Shown: positions 11,067 through 21,807 of the stretch, one piece after another
Numbering within the stretch: position 1 is the first letter of the stretch
Layout: each line of letters begins with the position of its first letter
Assembly (NCBI GenBank): GCA_964016875.1
Contig: OZ024728.1
Coordinates: 30,573,865 to 30,637,864, forward strand
Direction: 5' to 3'
Source of the DNA: Fallopia convolvulus
Taxonomy: Eukaryota > Streptophyta > Magnoliopsida > Caryophyllales > Polygonaceae
Length of the DNA: 64,000 bases
The notes under the pieces: generated by a model
Told to the model about the DNA's origin: nothing
What the model saw: only the letters and a program-made list of their open reading frames with translations
The model's database searches: none
Made by a program: the position numbers and the translations under genes

Positions 11067-12923
11067 TCACTAAACATAGATCAATACCATCAACACATCT
11101 ATCAAGTAATAGCCCTTATCAAAAAGCAAAATCAGTATAAGTGAAATTTTGACAAGCGACTATAACGTCATCACACATATATGAGCAACTAATGAACACA
11201 AGCAATCACAAACCAATCTCACAAGGGATATGTGTTTCACTCAACTCTCATGTGTTTAGGATTATAAGTACAACTCTCAACTCAATCCTACATGCAAAAA
11301 CTCATAGAAATTGTAACTTATATCACCAATCTCTCTACCAAAGATTGTCAAAACAAGTAAAATCATCAAGAGAACTTAGGCTCAATGGAAAACTTCATAG
11401 AAGCTTCCATTCGGCCGGGTTGTAATGGGGCTTGATAATGACAAATAGGCATGGAAATATTTTGGCTATGTGGTGCTAATAATATCCGGGAATCAAAGAC
11501 TCCTAAAACTCACATATATATCCAAAACTCTCAAAAGATAACCAAACTCTCTCAAACATTATGCTCAAACTCACTTTTAGTTCAACCCTTTTATCCCCAC
11601 TAATCTTGCTTACAAACACTAAGGAAGATTTGGCTCATGAACACTTTATTCATTGCTCAACTCTTCCCCGTTTTTTTCTTTCTTTCTCCCTTATGATTTT
11701 CATTTTTTTCTGTGGGAGGTTCGATACCGACCCTGCAGATTCGGTAACGAGTTCTGCTCATCATTTTCTTCTTTCTTCCTCTTTACTTTTCACTTCTTTT
11801 GTAAGTGCATGCAAAGAACCAAACTCCTTTTACATAACAAACTGCAAGATTTTACTTTACCCAACCCATAATTACCCCACACTTGAACCAAACAAACTCA
11901 CTCAACAAAACCATCACAATAACCAATACTAAGTCCTAATCCGCGGATAGGGTCAAGCTTACATCGGTTAGGAAATAATTTTGTGGAGCTACAAAATTAG
12001 GCTTTAAGGCACAAAGAAATTGGCTTCAAAAAGAGGGACAATGTAAGGGTGGATAAGGATTAATAAGGCTCATGAAAATAGTTATTCATCATATGATTTC
12101 ACAAGTAATGAACTATAATCTTATAGAGGATTCAAGAAATAGATAACCATCACAATTTCAGGAGATAATATACACATAAGAGAGTAAATCACACAAAAAA
12201 GAGAAGAGGGATTTTTGATGTTCTCCCTATAAGGCCAAAAATATCTCACAAGGTAGATCATTTTGTTGGATTGCAATTAAACTCATGCTAAAAGTCATAC
12301 ATGCTCAGTTTCATCACAAGCTAAAAATTCAACAATTTCATGGTAGACTCAGGCTAAACCATCAAAGATATGCTAAAAGGATTTACATGATTATGCAAGC
12401 AATTACTATCATAGAACATCTAAGTGGAATATTATCAATCCTAAAACACAAACAATGACACAAAAACTGAGTTACCTTTTCCCATACCCCATACTTAAAC
12501 CAAATAGTGTCCTCACTGTTCAAAACTAAGACATAAAAAATAAAAAAGGATAAGGAAAAGGGAACTCATAAAATAAAACTGAATCTGTCTGAAGTCGATA
12601 GTTGACCACGGAGGAGGTTACTGATTTTTTTCTTCCGGGTTCCTGTAAGGGTCGGTAACGAGCTTGCTGTATGTCCACTGATTTGCTTCTATGTAGCACT
12701 TCTTCTTCTTCTTAGCACTTCTTAACTTTTTGTACCTGAGTCACTTTAGAAAAACTTCTATCCCTACTACACTACTCTAACCTAAAAAAACAAGTCAAAA
12801 GAAAGCTAAAAAAACTAAGAAAGCAAAAACTAAGAGCGGAAACTAAAACTAAAACTAAAAGCGGGTTGCCTCCCGTAAGCGTTATTTTTAAGGTCGTTAG
12901 CCCGACGAACTTACCTTGACGGA
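11067..12923 (-). other. Non-coding 3' region of the Athila element
   Basis: About 1.9 kb between the protease frame and the polypurine tract, with no long frame and no RT, RNase H or integrase motif on either strand. It contains scattered copies of the GGTCGRTAYCGACC-type motif (for example around 11719-11750 and 12586-12662). In complete Athila/Tat elements the polymerase would begin where this starts, so the pol domain is absent rather than merely frameshifted. Confidence 0.7.
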
Positions 12924-13928
12924 TCAACGCGGCTCCCATCTAGCTATGTCGGTTTCAAGGGAAACCCCATACTTAGATGGAAAAGCATCAAAGCTTCTCT
13001 CTAGGACATTTGGTCCTCTATCATCCACAAGTATGCTTGGAAGTCCTACATTAGGGTTAGTAAAATCCGAAAACCAAGGAGGCTTCAACTCTTTCATAGT
13101 AGGCTCAATAGTAGGAGTTGTAAAAGAAGTATGAAAGAAAGGATCATGACCAGAATCAATTAGATTAGAGTAAGAAGACTCACCTTTGTTGCTCAAGTAG
13201 GTGGTCGTTACCGAGGGTATGTGGGTCATTATCGACCCCACTGGATCAAGGAAAGCCTCGGTATCGTGCCTGTCTATCCCAATAACGGGTTGGAATTCAC
13301 CCACAGCGTTGTGATTTTTCAAAGAATGGTCGGTACCGACCCACCATGGGGGGTCGGTAGGCTCCTTGATATGCATTTCCTCCTTAAATTTGCTCGTTTT
13401 CGGTCTCAAGAAAAGGTCGTTACCGACCCTCCATGGGTCGGTAAGCCCTTCATTAATGCTCTTTACAACAATGGTCTCATTCACATCGGGATTAAAACGG
13501 AACTCGACCCTCTCCTCCCCAATATCGAATGTAAGGAGTCCTTTTCTAACATCAACTCGTGCCCCTGTGGTGGCTAAAAATGGTCTTCCAAGAATGATTG
13601 GTACCACAGGATCTTCAAGCATGTCTAGAACAATGAAGTCATTTGGGACAAAAAAATTGCCTACTTGCACAAGAACATCCTCTACGACTCTAGTGGCTTT
13701 GACGCATGATCCATTTCCCATGTAGATATTCATATTGACAGGTTCCAACGGTCCCATATTGGCTTTGGACCAAATAGAGAGTGGTAGGAGACTGGCATCA
13801 GCACCTAAATCACATAGAGCTTTAAAACGGTGAGTTCCAATACCTATTGAAATTGCAAACTTACCTGGATCACCGAGTTTCTCAGGGAGCTTTATAGATC
13901 ATACTTCACTTGACATCTCTGAGATAGA
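12924..13928 (-). pseudogene. Athila protease (retropepsin) region
   Basis: The minus-strand frame resumes after the stop at 13899-13901 with KLPEKLGDPGKFAISIGIG, then the active-site segment FKALCDLGADASLLPLSIW. The DLGA form of the aspartic protease motif is typical of Athila/Tat. VPIILGRPFLATTGARVDV and LLTFDIGEERVEFRF follow, the usual second half (hydrophobic-hydrophobic-G, then the LGRPFL flap region). The protein would cleave the gag polyprotein. Two in-frame TGA codons (13929-13931 and 13899-13901) separate it from gag in the same frame, with no frameshift. Beyond the protease the frame contains a tail with repeated TDPxRVG-like units, encoded by the interspersed dyad motif, and ends at 12924 with no RT. 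Confidence 0.85.
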
Positions 13929-15863
13929 TCATTTCCTGCTCAAAATCTCTTTTAAAAATTTAGTGTAGGCAGGCATTTCATTAAGGGCATTAGTAAATGG
14001 AATAGAAATGTTTAACCCTTGAAGAATTTTAACAAAGCGCCTAAACTTTCCTTCCGTAACATCATTAGACTTCTTAACCGGGAAAGGAAGAGTTTTAGAC
14101 GGACTTGGAATAGAGAGAGACCCGGATCGAGGCCCTACTAAATCGAAAAGAGGGTCGATCGGTGTTGGAGAAGGGTCGATATCGACCCTAGGGGGGTCGG
14201 TATCGAGCTGAGAATCCGGTTCAAAAGACTTACCTGGCCTGGAGGGGTCGATATCGACCTGGGGAGCCTCGGTATCAACCCTGCTAGGGTCGGTAACGGG
14301 CCTGACTAGGATGTCATGTTCCTTGTCGTGCTCTTTTTCTGTAGGCTTGGCTCGATCTGGCAACTCCTTTCCACTTCTAAGGTGCACTGCTGTAATCCGT
14401 CCTCTCGGGTTCTCCTCGGGACGGCCCGGTAATTCCCTTTGAGGTCTCGGATTTTTTGTAGCCATGTTGCTAAGTTGGGATTCAACGCTCTTCTTCCATG
14501 TTTCTAATTCTCCCAATTGTGTTTGTACTCCATTCAACCGATTGTTAAGGTTGGTTTGGACTCCATCAATCTTGCTATGGACGTCATGTAATTTACTGTG
14601 GACTTCATCAATCTTGCTATGGATGCCCTCTTGTAGCCCTTGTACCCATGAAAGTACCTCTTGATATCCCGGTGGTCTGTAGGGAGGAGGCCGTCTATCC
14701 GGTGGAGGGGGTGCATAGTTGCCCCAGGTGGGCTGATTGGTATTCCTCCCTGCATAAGAATTATGTACTTGGTTCCCATAGGGACCTCTCATATAGTTAG
14801 CTTCTTCATATGCCTCAGCAGCACGTACCTGTTGTAAGTTAGTGCAGGCGGAAGTAGCATGGGATTGAGATCCACATTCTTGACAAGATGGAGATGATTT
14901 AAGATAACTTACCTGCTTCTTCAGGCGGTTGATCTCATCTTGCAAGAATTGGTGCTTCACTTCTGGGTCGACCTCATCCTTATTTGGATTGTAGAGCCTT
15001 CGTTGGGGCTGCTGGGCTTGTTGCACTCCATACATTGCATCATAATTGGTCAATTTATCCAGCAATTCCCATGCAGCGTTAGGCTCCAACTCTATAAAAC
15101 CGCAAGCAGTAAGCAAATTGAGGCGGTTCTTTGTCTCAGCATTTATCCCTTGAAAGAATATCTCCTGCAAGACATATTGTGGTTGACCATGGGTGGGACA
15201 TTGCCTCAGCATCTCTTTGAATCGCTCCCACGTCTCCACGAATGTCTCGTTAGGCAGCTGGTGATAAGAAGTAATTCGCTTCCTTAACTCCGTAGTCTTG
15301 GCAGGTGGGAAGAACTTTGTCATGAACAAGTCATGCAGAGTTTCCCATTTCTTTATTGACTTGGGAGGTAGGCTTTCTAACCAGCTCAGGGCCTTTCCTA
15401 CAAGAGACCACTTAAAAGCTTTCAACAGAACATATTCCAAAGAGACACCATTAGCAGCAATAGTATCACATCAATCAAGGAACTTTCTAATATGTTCTAT
15501 CGGGCACTCAGTGGGTTTTCCCTCAAACAGAGCCCTTTTGATCAAGGATATGAATTGAGGTTTGATCGCAAAGGTCTTCTCTATCTCGGGAAGCTCTACG
15601 GCTGATTCTGGCACCCTCAGTTCTGGATGCATATACTGTTTGGCATTCCTAGGGATAGCATTAAATTGCTCTTGTAGGCGGGCAACATTCTCTCGTTCAC
15701 GATCTCTGTCTGCTTGAAGCCGCTCCATATGAGCTTGGAGGTCGGCCATCTGTTTTTCGGGAGTTGCCATCGCACTATTTTCTCCTAATCTGTGATGGAC
15801 GGATCGCTCGAGTTCAGAGTCTACTACTGGGTTAGAGACAACTCGACGTCCTTCAACTGGCAT
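13929..15863 (-). pseudogene. Athila gag polyprotein
   Basis: One minus-strand frame starting at ATG 15863 (MPVEGRRVVSNPVVDSE), interrupted by TGA at 15471-15473 and continuing to TGA at 13929. The N-terminal part has a charged coiled coil (QMADLQAHMERLQADRDRER). It is followed by IRKFLD-stop-CDTIAANGVS and the gag core KAFKWSLVGKALSWLESLPP, TKFFPPAKTTELRKRI and a GQPQYVLQEIFFQGI block. A complete CCHC zinc knuckle, CQECGSQSHATSAC, lies at about 14844-14885. After it comes a proline-rich segment, a long heptad coiled coil (HSKIDEVHSKLHDVHSKIDG) and a low-complexity part made of xDPSRVDTxxP units. Apart from the stop codons the frame is intact. This is the capsid and nucleocapsid precursor that would assemble the particle. 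Confidence 0.9.
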
Positions 15864-16192
15864 ACACTGTAAGCAAAAACAAAAACAAAAACGAAATCAA
15901 CAGCAAACGGGTTCTCAGATGAGGGTCGGTATTGAGGCCCAAAGGGTCGATATCGAGCCTACAATGATCCCGAAAATAAAAACAAGAAGAAAAAGCTAAA
16001 CTCTGTCGACAGGGTCGGTACCGACCTAGGTGGGGTCGATCTCGACTCGACTATGATCCTAAAAACTAACAAGAAAAGAAAAGAAAACTAGGTTTGCCGT
16101 CAGGGTCGGTACCGACCCTAGGAGGGGTCGTTACCGACTCGGCTGAGTCCCAAAAAACTCTAAAAAGAACAAAACTTGGCACTATTGAAATT
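15864..16192 (-). other. Athila untranslated leader with dyad motifs
   Basis: The leader between primer-binding site and gag carries three composite units of the type dyad, CTAGG, second half-dyad (about 15922-15957, 16012-16050 and 16103-16140), separated by purine-rich AAAAACAAGAAGAAAA-like spacers. The regular spacing (about 90 bp) makes this look like an amplified unit rather than chance. Confidence 0.6.
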
Positions 16193-16210
16193 TCCCCGGC
16201 AACGGCGCCA
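16193..16210 (-). promoter_or_regulatory. Primer-binding site, tRNA-Asp type
   Basis: Minus strand TGGCGCCGTTGCCGGGGA, three bases from the 5' LTR end (spacer AAT). It is complementary to the 3' end of plant tRNA-Asp, the primer usual for Athila elements. Confidence 0.93.
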
Positions 16211-16213
16211 ATT

Positions 16214-17606
16214 TGTTGAGAGGGTTTCTTGACAACAAATAAATTTATAATCAAGACCCCGCTGTGTATAGCGAAGTCAGGTTCGTTCGCAGGGAGAAAG
16301 TCAGTGCTAAGTTTTGTTACTTGGAACGCAAGTAATCAACAAAATAAGGGTTTTTATCAAGAGAAATAGAAATCTAAGGTTTAAGGTATCCCCACAACAA
16401 CAATTATGCATGCCAAACGTTAATGAAACACATAGATCATGCTTTTATCACATAAAGGCGCTAACTTTCGTTAACTTTAAGCAAGTAAATCAATCAACTT
16501 TCACTAAATTAATAAACTTACTATCTACCTCTTCTACTTCAACTAGGATTGATCTGCTTTCGCTTCAACTATGAATGAGAAATGTCCTTCAACTTTCGTT
16601 TCAAGGATTAAGAACAAGAGAATAGATTCATGCAATAAAAACAATCAAATCATGATCACAAACAAGCATGCACAACCATTGTTGGGTTCAACCCCAACCT
16701 TAGAGAGAGAAAACTACTCACAATTCATATTTAAAAACATCTAAATTAAATTAAAGAGCAAGGAAAAGCTTACAACTGAATCCACAACGAAACTTGTCTT
16801 CCAAGTAATCCACAATTTCGTCCTCCCTCTCACACACCTCTTCTCTCCTCCTCTCCCCCTCAACTAGGTTAATTGTGGCCTCCTCTTAACTAAAGCTAAA
16901 ACAAGAGTATTTATTGAGAAAAACCTAATCTATCTAGAAGCTATCTATTAGGAAATAAATCTTTAAAAGATATATTCCTTCTACAAGGAAATAAATCTAA
17001 TAAAAGATATAACCCTTCTATCTAAATAAATAACATAAAAGGAAACTAATAAAAAGGGATAAAAATACATTAATTGCGCCGAATCTAATGTCTTCTACCG
17101 ACACGGGACCCTCGGAATTAACCCCGTCAGGGTCGGTAGATCTTCATGCTGAATTCTCGAAATTTTGCTCTTTCCGCACCTCAATATCGACCAAGCCAGG
17201 GTCGTTATCGACCCACATCAGCATTGAAAACAGCTTTGAGTAAAACATGCGTAGCGGATTCGTTACAACTCCGTTTGACTCGATTCTTTCTCCTATGTTC
17301 TTGTAACGAGTATCTCTACCTCTTTCGAAGCCCAAACTTGATCTTCAATGTCTTTATTAGAGTGATTTTCTTCGGCCTTCACTTCATTCTCGAGTACTAT
17401 CTTCAAGTGCTTTCCTCCTTTCTTCAAGATATGTTCCAAAACCGCTTCAAAATCTATAAAAACACCACCAAAGCTTATGTAGACTCCATATCTTAAGGAA
17501 ATACGAAAACCTACACAAACGACTCAAAACAAAACACAAAACTAAAAGAAAAGACTCAAAGACACAAAAACACTCCCTAAAAACACAACTAAAAAGGCGG
17601 ATATCA
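16214..17606 (-). repeat. Athila 5' LTR (1393 bp)
   Basis: Matches 9590-11029 with the same TGATATCC...CTCAACA ends. It lacks 47 bp present in the partner, apparently lost between direct repeats TTTCGCTTCAA. Being the 5' LTR on the minus strand, it would hold the promoter; no confident TATA element was assigned. Confidence 0.95.
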
Positions 17607-17611
17607 TCCAT

Positions 17612-17992
17612 CCATGGTGTAGCCAACGATTTCATGGAGCTAGGAGTGATGGTAGGACGACGCTTGATTTTAGGAGATGATTCCACAACTTCCTCCTCTT
17701 CTTGCAATATGTGCATCAGTTGTATTGGACACTTGATGGTGATGAGGTTTTCGAATTCATGGAAAAGAGTCTCTCTTTTTGGTTGTTCTATGTCACTCAT
17801 CAATCTTTGTTGGAAGGAAGTCTTCTCCCCTTCAAAAGGGTTCGTCCTTGAACCTTGATCTTGAACATCCTCAACATAATCATTAGAAAAAGAAGGAACA
17901 AGCTTAGAAACTCTAAATACCTCATGGTCGCCACGTCCCTTGAAAGTGTGAACAACCTCTTCTCGTGTCTTCTTGAACCGATTCGGTGGCAC
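17612..17992 (-). pseudogene. E1 chimaeric pol tail, proximal half
   Basis: The minus-strand frame from 17992 begins PPNRFKKTREEV (end of the gag linker, compare PPN-stop-FKK in E2). It jumps to VHTFKG (the region before RT in E2) and then to DHEVFRVSKLVPSFSNDYV and GSRTNPFEGEKTSF, which is the integrase C-terminal tail. This shows two internal deletions that removed everything in between. From KTSFQQRLMSDIEQPKRETL onward the sequence has no counterpart in E2 and continues, across the Athila insertion, at 9589. Confidence 0.7.
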
Positions 17993-18064
17993 CCTAGGAG
18001 CCGTGGAGGACGGTTGCCATGCCCGGGAAGGGGTAGACCTTGAGCGCCGTTGAGCAAGATGCTT

Positions 18065-18770
18065 TTAGATGTGGTTGGTGTAGTGAAGCACTTGCTCAAC
18101 ATCGGTTCCTCTACTGAAATGCTGCATACTCACAATATTTTTTAGTACCGAATTTAGCCCATTGACAAATTTAGAAATCACATACCTGTCGGGAAATTGC
18201 ATTTCGAAACGAAAGAGGAGCATACACAGCTCGTTGTAGAACTCGTCAGGAGACCGGTTTCCTTGGCGCACTTGTTCCAACTTTACATGGATGTGTTCCG
18301 TGTAGTCTTGAGGCACGAACCGCTCCTCTAAAGCCTCTCTTCGATCCTTGCCAAGTATTGATTTGTGGCATCCGACGTGTTCTCCTCAAGGCCTTGTCCT
18401 CGAGCAACCATTGATAAGCAAAGTCGGTGAAGTGGATGGCATCCATGGCCACTCGCCGAGCATCATCGTATCCATAAAAATCAAAGATGGACTCCACCTT
18501 GGCAAGCCAATCAAGGCATGCATCGGCGTCGGATGTTCCCGCAAAGGTTGGCACGTTCAGCTTTATGCCTTGATGGGGATCCCGAGGCAGCTCCTCATGA
18601 TGCACCGGCGCACATTGCCAAGGCTGCCCGACGGCTCCATAAGCCGGTCCTCGAGGAGGTTGGCCACGCCTTGGAAGGTGCAAGGCTGGTGGAGTAAAGT
18701 TGGTGGCCGTAGTAGGGTAGGCTTCTTGATAGTTTGGCACTCCATAACTTGAAATGTTAGTGGAACTAAT
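18065..18770 (-). pseudogene. E1 gag remnant
   Basis: Minus strand, aligned by eye with the E2 gag: SYGVPNYQEAYPTTATNF, GIKLNVPTFAGTSDADACLD, WLAKVESIFDFYGYDDARRV, QINTWQ, then after a one-base insertion near 18355 MPQDYTEHIHVKLEQVRQGN and DTDVEQ-like VEQVLHYTNHI. It is the retrotransposon gag core with the conserved W-L-x-K-V-E and FTDFAYQW segments. It lacks the N-terminal third (it starts at the junction with LTR sequence near 18770), has a frameshift near 18355 and a TAA after TNHI (18065), and has no zinc knuckle. Confidence 0.8.
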
Positions 18771-19969
18771 ACGAAACATAAGTCAAGTTTGTGCACTAGT
18801 TTGACCAAAAGTCACAATAATACTCCTCCCTTCTCCATTGTTAGCCAAGATCATGGCTCATAAGTTGGATTTTGGCTAACAATGGAGAAGGGTGGAGTAT
18901 TATTGTGACTTTTGGTCAAACTAGTGCACAAACTTGACTTATGTTTCGTTAAGGGCTTTAAGTTAGTTTCTTTAAACTTTTAGGTTGTTTCATGTAATAA
19001 AGAGAGGAGTTATGGCTGAAATGAGAGAGAGAGGCGTGGCCTAGGGTATTAAGTCTCATTTGTGGCCTCCTTTGAGCTTAGACTTGAACGATGAAATTGC
19101 TCTCATTTTACTTGTTTTCAATCTAAGTTCTTTGTTTTGTTTTTCGTTCAATCTCGTTGTTTGATCGTTGGTGAGTCATATCCGACACTCTTTCAACCTA
19201 GTTTGTTGATCTTGGTGCGTAATATCCAAGATTCAACATCCATATCCAACAATCCATCAATCCACTTCCAATCACTCCATCCATCGATCCATCTCCATCT
19301 CGGTGGAATTCTGCACCATGCCAAGATCAACAAAATAGGTTGAAAGAGCGTCGGATATGACTCACCAACGATCAAACAACGAGATTGAACGAAAAACAAA
19401 ACAAAGAACTTAGATTGAAAACAAGTAAAAAGAGAGCAATTTCATTGTTCAAGTCTAAGCTCAAAGGAGGCCACAAATGAGACTTAATACCCTAGGCCAC
19501 GCCTCTCTCTCTCTCATTTCAGCCATAACTCCTCTCTTTATTACATAAAACAACCCAAAAGTTTAAAGAAACTAACTTAAAGCCCTTAACGAAACATAAG
19601 TCAAGTTTGTGCACTAGTTTGACCAAAAGTCACAATAATACTCCACCCTTCTCCATTGTTAGCCAAAATCCAACTTATGAGCCATGATCTTGGCTAACAA
19701 TGGAGCGTCGGATATGACTCAAACTTGACTTATGAGCCATGATCTCCTCCTTGATCTTGTCAAGCATTGCTTTAGCTCGGGCTCGTGTGATAGTAGTACC
19801 TTGACTTGGCTTCTTAGCACCTCGGACACCGGCCTTGGATATTTGTCCAAGTGAAGACCCTCCATCCATCAAAGGGCAAGGCGCGCCAAGGTCGAAAATC
19901 AGCGTGTGCAACGGCGCCCCGATTGGCACGGTACCGTGGGGCCATGACTCGATAGATGGAATCACATCA
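18771..19969 (-). repeat. E1 5' LTR region, rearranged with inverted LTR segments
   Basis: Outer border: CACATCA at 19969 followed by the TATGA duplication. From 19969 back to about 19318 the sequence is LTR in the expected minus orientation, with a scrambled joint near 19691-19735. About 18856-19317 is the same LTR in plus orientation, and 18771-18850 is minus again. Arms 18856-19235 and 19318-19690 are nearly perfect inverted repeats. The leader, primer-binding site and the inner end of a normal 5' LTR are absent. See the fold-back finding. Confidence 0.85.
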
Positions 19970-20023
19970 TATGATCTCCACACATGCAAGATTGTATTTG
20001 AGGGTGTGCATCCAATCTGTATG
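19970..20023. other. 54-bp spacer between E1 and the E3 LTR
   Basis: Begins with the right TATGA duplication of E1 and is followed by the left end of E3. Two elements of one family, in the same orientation, therefore inserted 54 bp apart. Confidence 0.7.
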
Positions 20024-20980
20024 TGATGAAAGGATCTATGGTGTAGATGATGCAAAGGGATCGTGTTCAAAGACTTCCAAGGAATTCTGACAACAAACAC
20101 CAAGGAATCTGACCCATCTTCAATTGGCTGGATCTTCCTGGTCCGTAATCGGATTTGAGTGATTCCAAAACGAGAAGTTAAATATTTGAGTCTAGTTGAA
20201 CCCCTCCAAATTTCAGATCTAGATGATGTGTAGATTGGAAGTTATGGCGATTATACTGAGGTGGTGCAGAATCCATCGAGATGGAAATGGAACGATTGAT
20301 GGAGCAAACTAAGTGGAAAGAGCATCGGATATGACTCACCATCGATCAAACAACGAGATTGAAACGAAAGAGCAAATAAACTTAGATTGAAAAACAAGTA
20401 AAAGAGAGAACATTCATAGTTTCAAGTCTTCTCGGAAAGAGGCCAAACACAAGCTTTATAACCCTAAAGCCACGCCTCTGTCAGCTCAGCCACCCTCACT
20501 TCTCTCTAATTACATAAAACACCCTTAAGTTTCAAGAGATTCAACTAAAAACCCTTGACAAAGCATAAGTCAAGTTTTAGCACTAGTCAAACCAATAGTC
20601 ACAAGAACACTCCAAACTTCCCCGTCATTAGCCATCGGAAACTTATGAGCCATGAGTTCCTCCTTGATTTTGTCTAGTATTGCCTTAGCTAGGGCTCGTG
20701 TGATGCGCCCAAGATAGGGCGTGGTGCCTTGGCATGAATCCTTGGAGCCTTGGACGCCGGTCTTGGACATTTATCTAAATGAAGACTCTCCTTTGTCGAG
20801 CAAATTGAACTTGGCATTATGGCTGGATTCCTCACTCAAGTTATGGGACAAAGTGCCATCAAAAGTGTCCGAACAAGTGGCAACATCCAACAAAGGCAAA
20901 GGCGCGCCAAGGTCGGAGACCGGCGTGTGCAATGGCGCGCCTGGCGCCCCAGTTGGTGCGGTACCGATGGGCCATGACTC

Positions 20981-21807
20981 TGATGTGAGTCCATCGGCAA
21001 CCGAACCAACAACCGAGACCTTGCACGCGCCGGCACAATCGGACGCGCCTTTGCACTCGGCGCAACCGAAGCCGCGGTTGGTAGCGCCCTTGCAAGGGGT
21101 TGGTGCGCCCTTGCATGCGGTTGGTAGCGCACCTTGCGCTACGCCAGATTCCGACTTTGGCGCGCCTTGGTTTTTGAAGGATGGCAACTTGTCCCATGAC
21201 TCGAATGAGGATTATAGCTCTAAATACAAGCCCATGGTGCATGATCAAGGGAAGTCTACGTTAGGACAAGCAACTAAGACCGGTGTTCGAAGTGCTAGGA
21301 TGTCGAGTCAAAGAGCCATGCCCTATCTTGGGCGTATCACGCGATCCGGAGCTAAAGAAATTATTTGTCAAATTCAAGAGGAGCTCATGGTTCGTAGGTT
21401 TTCGGAGGGTTACAAAGAAGAAGGGTGGAGTCTCATTTTAATCATGGTTCGACAAGTGACTATTTGACGGATAAGGACAATTAGTTTGTTCTTGGTTTTT
21501 ATGGGTTGTTTATTGTTATTTCTCTAAGGTTGGTGGCTGTTTTGGAGAGGCGTGAAACCTAGGTTATATGCACGCCCATGCCTCCTTTTCCCTTTAGACT
21601 TGAACAATGAAAATTGCTTTCTCTTTACTTGTTTCAATCTAAGATCCTTTATTTGTTTTCGTTCAATCTCTTGTTAGAACGTTGGTGAGTAATATTCGAC
21701 ACTCTTTCAATCTAGTTCGTTTGTTTCTTGGTGCGTAATATCCAAGAACGAGCATCCATATCCATCGTCATCCATCCATAGTCCATCGGCCCAAGGTGAA
21801 GGATTTC
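20981..21807 (+). repeat. E2 5' LTR (truncated at its 3' end)
   Basis: Starts TGATGTGAGTCCATCGG and parallels 27471-28302 closely up to GGTGAAGGATTTC (21807). The last 56 bp of the partner LTR (28303-28358, ending CGGCCATCA) have no clear match here. An uninterrupted frame (to 21467) encodes the tail DVSPSATEPTTETLHAPAQS, GKSTLGQATKTGVRSAR and GRITRSGAKEII. The U3 part is rich in GGCGCGCC-like palindromes (about 21000-21175). Confidence 0.8.

Larger units (their letters stand above)
9590..17606 (-). mobile_element. Athila-type LTR retrotransposon, gag and protease only
   Basis: An 8,017-bp minus-strand element bounded by the perfect 5-bp duplication TCCAT (9585-9589 and 17607-17611), inserted into E1. 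Order on the minus strand: 5' LTR (17606-16214), tRNA-Asp primer-binding site, leader, gag, protease, about 1.9 kb without coding capacity, polypurine tract and 3' LTR (11029-9590). The gag and the DLG-type protease are of the Athila lineage. No reverse transcriptase, RNase H or integrase motif is present, so it must have depended on enzymes made elsewhere. The two LTRs are very similar apart from one 47-bp deletion, so the insertion is young relative to its surroundings. Confidence 0.93.
8040..19969 (-). mobile_element. E1: Ty3/gypsy deletion derivative, interrupted by an Athila element
   Basis: Minus-strand LTR element bounded by the 5-bp duplication TATGA (8035-8039 and 19970-19974). Reading on the minus strand it has a rearranged 5' LTR (right, 18771-19969), a gag remnant (18770-18065), a short chimaeric pol tail and a 3' LTR (left, 8040-8961). 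Zinc knuckle, protease, reverse transcriptase, RNase H and integrase core are missing: gag runs into the motif VHTFKG and then directly into the integrase tail DHEVFRVSKLVPSF. Without the inserted Athila element it is about 3.9 kb. The related E2 copy in this window supplies the comparison. The element has no primer-binding site that I can find. Confidence 0.85.
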
